Below are positions 58,342-64,000 of a stretch of DNA of 64,000 nt, piece after piece. The position numbers were made by a program, and so were the translations under genes. Location: positions 1,178,001-1,242,000 of the forward strand of contig NZ_CP135971.1 in the NCBI RefSeq assembly GCF_032463525.1, given 5' to 3'. Every line of letters starts with the position of its first letter. The first letter of the stretch is position 1. The stretch comes from Pseudomonas sp. DTU_2021_1001937_2_SI_NGA_ILE_001 (GTDB taxonomy: Bacteria > Pseudomonadota > Gammaproteobacteria > Pseudomonadales > Pseudomonadaceae). Under the pieces are notes generated by a model that was given only the letters and a program-made list of their open reading frames with translations, did no database searches and was not told the origin of the DNA.

Positions 58342-59043
58342 TCAGGCCAGGCCCACGTACATGTTCTGTACGTCGTCATGGTTGTCGAGCGCTTCCAGAA
58401 ACGCCTCGACCTCGGCCATCTGTTCATCATTCAGGCCATCCACGGTGTTCTTCGGCCGGTAGCCCAGTTGCGCGGATTGCACGGTGAAGCCCTGGTCAGG
58501 CAGCGCCTTGCACACAGCGTCGAGGTCAGTCGGTTCGGTGAGGAACAGCACCACCCCGTCCTCGCCCATCTCGCAATCCTGAGCGCCGGCTTCGATGGCC
58601 GCTTCCTCGGGGTCCAGGTCTTCGGTGTTGGCCACGGCCTCGATCATGCCCTGGTACAGGAAATCCCAAGACACCGAGCCGGAAGCGCCCAGCTGCCCCT
58701 TGCGAAACAGCACGCGGATTTCCGCGACGGTGCGGTTGACGTTGTCGGTAAGGCACTCGACGATCACTGGCACGCGGTGCGGGGCAAAACCTTCGTAGGT
58801 CACGCGCTCGAAGCTCACGCTCTCGCCCAGCAGGCCGGCACCCTTCTTGATCGCCCGCTCCAGGGTGTCACGCGGCATCGAAGCCTTCTTCGCCTGCTCC
58901 ACCACCAAGCGCAGGCGCGAGTTCATGTCAGGATCGGCGCCGGCGCGGGCGGCGACCATGATTTCCTTGGACAGCTTGCCGAAAATCTTGCCCTTGGCAT
59001 TGGCAGCCGCTTCTTTATGTTTGGCTTTCCACTGTGCGCCCAT
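58342..59043 (-). CDS. YebC/PmpR family regulator (YeeN-like)
   Basis: 233 residues of the YebC family: [19 protein letters not shown] start (the short YeeN-like branch lacks the usual MAGHSKW opening), [11 protein letters not shown] and PNVNRT-like [11 protein letters not shown], and the C-terminal alpha/beta domain. YebC proteins act on ribosomes at polyproline stalls and some act as transcription regulators. ATG 59043 chosen; the longer frame to 59214 adds untypical residues. Confidence 0.92.
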   Translation of the reverse strand: MGAQWKAKHKEAAANAKGKIFGKLSKEIMVAARAGADPDMNSRLRLVVEQAKKASMPRDTLERAIKKGAGLLGESVSFERVTYEGFAPHRVPVIVECLTDNVNRTVAEIRVLFRKGQLGASGSVSWDFLYQGMIEAVANTEDLDPEEAAIEAGAQDCEMGEDGVVLFLTEPTDLDAVCKALPDQGFTVQSAQLGYRPKNTVDGLNDEQMAEVEAFLEALDNHDDVQNMYVGLA

Positions 59044-59333
59044 GTCTGCTCTCTTGATTCGCTGGCGTCCCGCCGCTCGGGCACCGCTTTGGCGCGCCTC
59101 GGTACAGGACGTTGAAAAGATACTGCCCGGAACACCCGGGGACAGGGCGAGCATTCTATACGCCCGCCGCGCAGATGGAACCCCTGGCAAAGCGGCCCGG
59201 GTCGTGTTGGACAATTACCCGGCACGTAACGAGACCTGTAGTCCATTTCTGAAATAACCCACCGACATGCTTTTGCCGCCCGGCATTTCGTACCCTTCGC
59301 AGCCTGAAAACCCGTGGATGCAGAGTCCCCAGC

Positions 59334-61205
59334 ATGACCCAAGTACCCCCCTGGCCGATGACCCTGAAGATCGCCGGCTGCCTGCCCGACCTGCAGGTGG
59401 CCGGCTACACCGGCCAGGAAGCCCTCAACGAACCCTGGCGCTTCGACGTCGAGCTGATCAGCCGGGAAGCCCACATGGACCTCGCCCGCCTCACCGGACG
59501 CCAGGCCCGACTGACCCTCGCTGGCGGACACCCCGGCGTGTCAGGCGAGATCACCCGTGTCACCCAGGTCTACGCCGGCACCTGCCTGAGCCACTACCGC
59601 CTGACGCTGGGGCCTGCGCTCGGGCGCCTGAATGGCCCGCCACGCCAGCGCGCTTTCCACCATCTCAGCGCACCGCAGATCATCGAACGCCTGCTCGGCG
59701 AGCATGGTTTCACGGTGCAGGACTACCGCTTCGAGGCCCTGCAAGGGCTCTACCAGACTCGCCCATTGTGCATGCAGCATCGGGAAAGCGACCTGCATCT
59801 GCTGCAGCGGCTGTGCGAAGAGGAAGGACTCTATTTCCGCTTCGTCGACACACAACTGGTGTTCTCCGACGACCCGTGCAGCTTTGCCGAGCGCTCCAGA
59901 GCCTTGCCGCTCGGGCCCTGCCCGGCCAGCGGGCAGGCACTTGGCGATCTCGTCGAAAGCCTGACCATCCGCAGCGCCACCCCCGAGCCTGCCAGCCCTG
60001 GCGAACTGGCCTGCCCAGCGGGCGAGCGTTGCGCCCAGGCTGACAATCAGCCCTGTGAACGGCAGGGTCCCGACAGCGACCTGCAACGTCGTGCCCGGCG
60101 TCTCGAACGACTTCGCGGGCAAACCCGCCAGGTGCAGGGGTGGAGCCGCGACGCGGCGCTGACTTGCGGACAGGTGGTACGGGTGGTCGGGCACTCGCAG
60201 CCGCGCTTCAATGACCATTGGCTGGTCACCCGGCTGCGCCACGTCGGCCGCCAGCCTGAAGTCTTCGAAGGCCATGACCCCTACGACATCGCCGCAATCG
60301 TTGCCCAGCTGGCAGTACCCGATACCACGCAGGAGGACGACCTGGACAACTATGTCAATCACTTCGAAGTGATCGAGTGGACACATGCCTTCCGCCCCCA
60401 GCTCAAGCATCCCAGGCCACCGGCGAGCGGTGTGCAGCCTGCCACGCTGATGGGCGGCACGCCTGATGCGAGCGGTTGCCTGCCAGTGCGTTTCGACTGG
60501 CAGCTCTCGGCACCAATGCCGCCAACCTGGCCACGGGCACAACTGGCCGTTGAACGCATTCCTGTGGGACACCGGCTGAGCGAGGGCGACCGGGTGCTGA
60601 TAGCCTGCCTGGACAACGACCCCGACCGCCCCGTGATCTGCGCCCTGCTCGCTGCAGCAGGGCAGCATGCTACGCCACGCCTGTGGCTGGATGGCCTGGA
60701 AATGAGCACGCTACCCGAGGCGCTGCAAGTGAAGGCCGGGCAGTCCCTGACGATACGGGGTAGCCAGGAGCTGGTCGTGGAGGGTCTGGCGGGAGCCCTG
60801 AAGATGACCGGCCAGGGTATCGGGGTACAGGGCAGTCATGCGCTGCGCCTGGGACAGCAGCCTCTGCAGGCCGCCCTGAAGGACCTGCGGCTCGACACAG
60901 CGGAATACGCGCCAGGCCGGCAGGTCTGGTACATCGTGCGCATGGCCGAACCGGGGCTGGAGCACCTTTCGCGACTGAATGCCGAGGATGTGCTGTTCGA
61001 GGGCCGCAGCGACGAAAATGGCTGCCTGGGGCTGACGCCCATCGATCGTCAGCGCCTGGCCGTCGAGTATGCCCGTACACCGGGGCAGTTGTGCCTGCTC
61101 CAACCGGGCCGCTGTGTGACGCTGTACGAGCACCTGCATCGCAGCGAGCAGCAGGACCTGCACGTCGCGCTTCTGGAAGTCGGGCGTTTGCAGCCTGCTC
61201 CTTAG
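59334..61205 (+). CDS. Orphan VgrG-like protein with C-terminal extension
   Basis: 623 residues. The N-terminal half has VgrG features: SGEITRVTQV near residue 70, then HYRLTLGPALGRL and RAFHHLSAPQIIERLL, then LQRLCEEEGLYFRF. A beta-barrel segment (about 375-450) contains GHRLSEGDRVLIACLDNDPD. The last ~110 residues form an extension with FEGRSDENGCLGLTP, which resembles transthyretin-like cargo-binding tails of VgrG; this is inference. No other type VI genes are nearby. The ATG at 59334 lacks a good ribosome site; a start at MTLKIAG (59358) is possible. Confidence 0.85.
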   Translation: MTQVPPWPMTLKIAGCLPDLQVAGYTGQEALNEPWRFDVELISREAHMDLARLTGRQARLTLAGGHPGVSGEITRVTQVYAGTCLSHYRLTLGPALGRLNGPPRQRAFHHLSAPQIIERLLGEHGFTVQDYRFEALQGLYQTRPLCMQHRESDLHLLQRLCEEEGLYFRFVDTQLVFSDDPCSFAERSRALPLGPCPASGQALGDLVESLTIRSATPEPASPGELACPAGERCAQADNQPCERQGPDSDLQRRARRLERLRGQTRQVQGWSRDAALTCGQVVRVVGHSQPRFNDHWLVTRLRHVGRQPEVFEGHDPYDIAAIVAQLAVPDTTQEDDLDNYVNHFEVIEWTHAFRPQLKHPRPPASGVQPATLMGGTPDASGCLPVRFDWQLSAPMPPTWPRAQLAVERIPVGHRLSEGDRVLIACLDNDPDRPVICALLAAAGQHATPRLWLDGLEMSTLPEALQVKAGQSLTIRGSQELVVEGLAGALKMTGQGIGVQGSHALRLGQQPLQAALKDLRLDTAEYAPGRQVWYIVRMAEPGLEHLSRLNAEDVLFEGRSDENGCLGLTPIDRQRLAVEYARTPGQLCLLQPGRCVTLYEHLHRSEQQDLHVALLEVGRLQPAP

Positions 61206-61330
61206 CGGGGTGACTCACAAGTTCGGGCGATACTCTTGATGTCAGGCAGAGCGCAGCCGCAAGGCGTAGCAACGCAGCGTCGCAACGAAGATCACGGCGC
61301 ACTGGTACGGCGGACTCGTGATTCACCTCG

Positions 61331-62104
61331 CTAGCGGCCCTTGAAAGAGGGTGGCCGCTTGTCGATGAACGCGGCCATGCCCTCCTTCTGGTCATGGCTG
61401 GCGAACACCGCGTGGAACACGCGACGTTCGAAACGTACACCCTCCGCCAGGCTGACCTCGAAGGCCCGATTCACACTTTCCTTGACCATCATCGCCACCG
61501 GCAGGGATTTCTCCGCGATCAGCCCAGCCACGCGCACGGCCTCGTCGAGCAATTGCCCGAGCGGTACCACCCGCGAAACCAGGCCGGCACGTTCCGCCTC
61601 GGCGGCGTCCATGAGCCGGCCACTGAGGCACATTTCCATAGCCTTGGCCTTGCCAACGGCGCGGGTCAGGCGCTGGGTACCGCCCATGCCCGGCAGAACA
61701 CCGAGATTGATTTCCGGTTGACCGAAACGCGCGTTGTCCGCCGCAAGGATGAAATCGCACATCAGGGCCAACTCACAGCCACCGCCCAGCGCGTGGCCAG
61801 CCACCGCTGCGATGAGCGGTTTGCGACGGCTGGCGACCCGGTCGCTGGCTGCGAAAAGGTCGTCGAGGTAGATTTGCGGGTAGGTCAACTCGGCCATTTC
61901 CTTGATATCGGCCCCCGCCGCGAAGGCTTTTTCAGAACCGGTAAGGACGATACAGCCGATATGGGCATCGCGCTCGAAGGCGTCGAGGGCCTGGTTGAGC
62001 TCCTCGATCAACTGTGCGTTAAGCGCATTCAGGGCCTGGGGACGATGCAGCGTGACCACGCCGACCCTTCCTCTAATCTCTGTGAGAATAGCCTCATAAC
62101 TCAT
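61331..62104 (-). CDS. Enoyl-CoA hydratase
   Basis: 257 residues of the crotonase family with both hydratase glutamates: Glu111 ([11 protein letters not shown]) and Glu131 ([14 protein letters not shown]). The oxyanion segment AAGADIKEM is typical. Catalyses hydration of 2-enoyl-CoA. It lies 81 bases downstream of the thiolase gene, so the pair could cover successive steps of an acyl-CoA degradation pathway. Confidence 0.9.
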   Translation of the reverse strand: MSYEAILTEIRGRVGVVTLHRPQALNALNAQLIEELNQALDAFERDAHIGCIVLTGSEKAFAAGADIKEMAELTYPQIYLDDLFAASDRVASRRKPLIAAVAGHALGGGCELALMCDFILAADNARFGQPEINLGVLPGMGGTQRLTRAVGKAKAMEMCLSGRLMDAAEAERAGLVSRVVPLGQLLDEAVRVAGLIAEKSLPVAMMVKESVNRAFEVSLAEGVRFERRVFHAVFASHDQKEGMAAFIDKRPPSFKGR

Positions 62105-62185
62105 TGAATTAATTCCTTATTTTTCTTTTTCAATCGCGCAGCAAATCAAACAAATCACCTGCAAAAACAACCGCAACTAATTGAT

Positions 62186-63385
62186 TTATTGGGTTATTTC
62201 TATCGCAATTGCCGTCGCCTCTCCGCCACCAATGCAAATGGCCGCCACACCTCGCTTCAGGCCACGGCGGCGCAGTGCCGACAACAGCGTCACGAGGATC
62301 CGCGCGCCCGAGGCACCTACCGGATGCCCCAACGCACAGGCTCCACCGTGGACATTGACCTTGTGATGGGGCAACTCCAGTACGCTCATCGCCACCAGGC
62401 TCACCACCGCGAAAGCCTCGTTGATCTCGAACAGATCGACCTGTTCGGCGCTCCAGCCGGTACGCGCGAACAGCGCACGCACGGCGCCGATCGGCGCGGT
62501 GGTGAACAGCCCAGGCTGATCCGCATAGGCAGCGTGGCCATGGATCACCGCCAGGGGTGCCAGGCCGCGACGCTGCGCTTCGGAACGGCGCATCAGCAAC
62601 AGCGCCGCCGCGCCATCGGAAATTGAACTGGAGTTGGCCGCAGTGACCGTTCCGTCTTCGCGAAACGCCGGCTTGAGCGTCGCGATACGTTCCGGCCGCG
62701 CCTTGGGGGGCTGCTCATCGCGGCTGATGGTGCCCGTCTGTTTGCCCTGGGGCACTTGCAACGGCACGATTTCTTCGTCGAACCAGCCGCTGTCCATCGC
62801 TTCCTGTGCCCTGCCCAACGACGACAGCGCGTAGGCATCCTGCGCTTCACGGCTGAAGCCATGACGTTGCGCACAGTCTTCGGCGTAGGTGCCCATCAGT
62901 CGACCAGGCTCGAAGGCGTCTTCGAGCCCGTCATAGAACATGTGATCGAGCACTCGACCATGGCCCATGCGATAGCCCTCACGGGCGCGGTCCAGTAGAT
63001 AGGGGGCGTTGGACATGCTCTCCATGCCGCCGGCCACCACCACGCTGGCACTGCCCGCCAGCAACAGGTCATGAGCCTGGATCACGGTCTGCATGCCGGA
63101 ACCGCACATTTTGTTGACCGTCGTGCAGCGTGTCGCCAGGCTCAGCCCGGCCCCCAGTGCCGCCTGGCGCGCCGGGGCCTGGCCGAGACCTGCCGGAAGC
63201 ACACAACCGAACAACACCTCTTCGATGGCTCCGGCCTCGATGCCGGCCCGCTGTACCGCAGCGCGGATCGCCGCGCTGCCCAGCTGCGGCGCGCTGAGCC
63301 CCTTGAGGTCACCTTGAAAACCACCCATGGGCGTGCGCGCCGCACTGACGATGACCACCGGATCCTGCTGAGCTTGAACGGACAT
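62186..63385 (-). CDS. Acetyl-CoA acetyltransferase (thiolase)
   Basis: 399 residues. Acyl-accepting Cys94 in VNKMCGSGMQ, His in NEAFAVVS, and the second Cys in GGACALGHPVGASG; GGMESMSNAPY is also typical. Length matches biosynthetic/degradative acetoacetyl-CoA thiolases. ATG 63385 chosen because AAGGAGTACAGC precedes it; the 26-residue extension to 63463 is not family-like. Divergent from the LEA14-like gene at 63572. Confidence 0.93.
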   Translation of the reverse strand: MSVQAQQDPVVIVSAARTPMGGFQGDLKGLSAPQLGSAAIRAAVQRAGIEAGAIEEVLFGCVLPAGLGQAPARQAALGAGLSLATRCTTVNKMCGSGMQTVIQAHDLLLAGSASVVVAGGMESMSNAPYLLDRAREGYRMGHGRVLDHMFYDGLEDAFEPGRLMGTYAEDCAQRHGFSREAQDAYALSSLGRAQEAMDSGWFDEEIVPLQVPQGKQTGTISRDEQPPKARPERIATLKPAFREDGTVTAANSSSISDGAAALLLMRRSEAQRRGLAPLAVIHGHAAYADQPGLFTTAPIGAVRALFARTGWSAEQVDLFEINEAFAVVSLVAMSVLELPHHKVNVHGGACALGHPVGASGARILVTLLSALRRRGLKRGVAAICIGGGEATAIAIEITQ

Positions 63386-63571
63386 GCTGTACTCCTTGCG
63401 AGATGGGGCAGCGATGCCGCCGTCGGGCGACACAGCAACGCCATCGACCACTGCGATGGCCATCTCTTGAGCGTAGCGGAAGAAGACGGCCCTGAACGCC
63501 TCATCACCGGCAGCGAATCGCGCCGTCCCGTTGCGGTCAGATGCCTGACGACCATTGCGGAGAAACTCGAC

Positions 63572-64000
63572 GTGCGCCGATTACTTTACCTGTTGCTCAC
63601 CACGCTGATGCTCGGAAACGGCGGCTGTGCACTGTTGCCCGACCAGGACCCGCTGCTGATCGACGTGGCCGGGGTCGAGCCCTTGCCGGGCCAGGACCTG
63701 GAAGTGCGGATGGCGGTCACGCTGCGGGTGCAGAACCCCAATGACCGAGACATCGACTACAACGGCGTGGCGTTGCGTCTGGAGGTGAATGACCGACTGC
63801 TGGCCTCCGGGGTCAGTGATCGGTCGGGTCGGGTGCCGCGCTTTTCGGAAAGCTTGGTCGTGGTGCCGGTGAGCATCAGCGCCTTTTCCGCCCTGCGCCA
63901 GGCGCTGGGGCTGGCCCAGGGACAGCAGATCGAGCAACTGCCCTACACGCTGCACGGCAAGCTTTCCGCGGGTCCGTTCGCCACCCAGCGCTTCGAAGCC
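63572..64000 (+). CDS. LEA14-like (LEA type 2) lipoprotein (partial)
   Basis: First 143 residues; the frame is open to the window end. GTG start at 63572 with GGAG 9 bases upstream. Signal peptide with lipobox GNGGC (Cys18), then VAGVEPLPGQDLEVRMAVTL and VQNPNDRDIDYNGVALRLEV, the typical LEA2/WHy beta-sandwich pattern. Probably an outer-membrane-anchored stress protein. The C-terminal end is missing from the window. Confidence 0.85.
   Translation, partial: MRRLLYLLLTTLMLGNGGCALLPDQDPLLIDVAGVEPLPGQDLEVRMAVTLRVQNPNDRDIDYNGVALRLEVNDRLLASGVSDRSGRVPRFSESLVVVPVSISAFSALRQALGLAQGQQIEQLPYTLHGKLSAGPFATQRFEA

Overview
The window is GC-rich Gammaproteobacterial chromosome and reads as a member of the Pseudomonas putida group. 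Evidence for this: the gene content and order cobM-nfuA-acyltransferase-cti-metH-cysI, a periplasmic cis/trans fatty acid isomerase, paired REP-type palindromes, a CrcZ/CrcY-type small RNA with a sigma-54 promoter, a PrrF-type small RNA with a Fur box, and an NhaR-type LysR regulator. No insertion sequence, prophage or CRISPR array is visible. Almost all genes look intact; only the first gene (cobW, minus strand) and the last gene (LEA14-like lipoprotein, plus strand) are cut by the window edges.

Layout. (1) 1-3.2 kb: cobalt/cobalamin region. cobW on the minus strand and cbtB-cbtA-cobE-cobM on the plus strand diverge from an intergenic region holding two divergent cobalamin riboswitches. (2) 3.2-18.9 kb: housekeeping genes: nfuA, an acyltransferase, cti, metH (B12-dependent methionine synthase), cysI with a DUF934 partner, sohB, an SCP2 protein, an SDR, a TSUP permease and nudC. 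(3) 18.9-32.2 kb: a crotonase, then a dense signalling block: KaiC-like ATPase and hybrid kinase, lone receivers, a REC-kinase/CheB/CheR set, a very large CHASE3-GAF hybrid kinase, and a glycosyltransferase. (4) 32.2-41.5 kb: a GGDEF-EAL protein, a Nudix hydrolase, two near-identical tRNA-Val(GAC) genes flanking a GGDEF protein, a C39-like lipoprotein that lacks catalytic residues, and TerC. (5) 41.6-51.9 kb: nhaR, an MFS pump, small envelope proteins, yceH, a shikimate dehydrogenase-like gene, pbpG, an aldehyde dehydrogenase and a stress-type SDR. (6) 52-53.6 kb: divergent acdR/acdS, a genuine ACC deaminase by its diagnostic residues. (7) 53.8-55.7 kb: a regulatory RNA island (Crc-sequestering sRNA, then PrrF) followed by an unusual protein that joins a sigma-region-4-like half to a FecR N-terminal half. 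(8) 55.7-64 kb: an M14 peptidase, an LRR-protein kinase, a YebC-family regulator, an orphan VgrG-like protein, and an enoyl-CoA hydratase/thiolase pair.

Functionally, the cobalamin genes supply cofactor to MetH in the same window. The two sRNAs would link carbon (CbrB/RpoN/Hfq-Crc) and iron (Fur) status. The 20-31 kb block looks like one multi-input phosphorelay/chemosensory-type module, and the acdS and envelope genes fit a plant-associated lifestyle. All functional calls come from sequence motifs and family knowledge; no database search was run.
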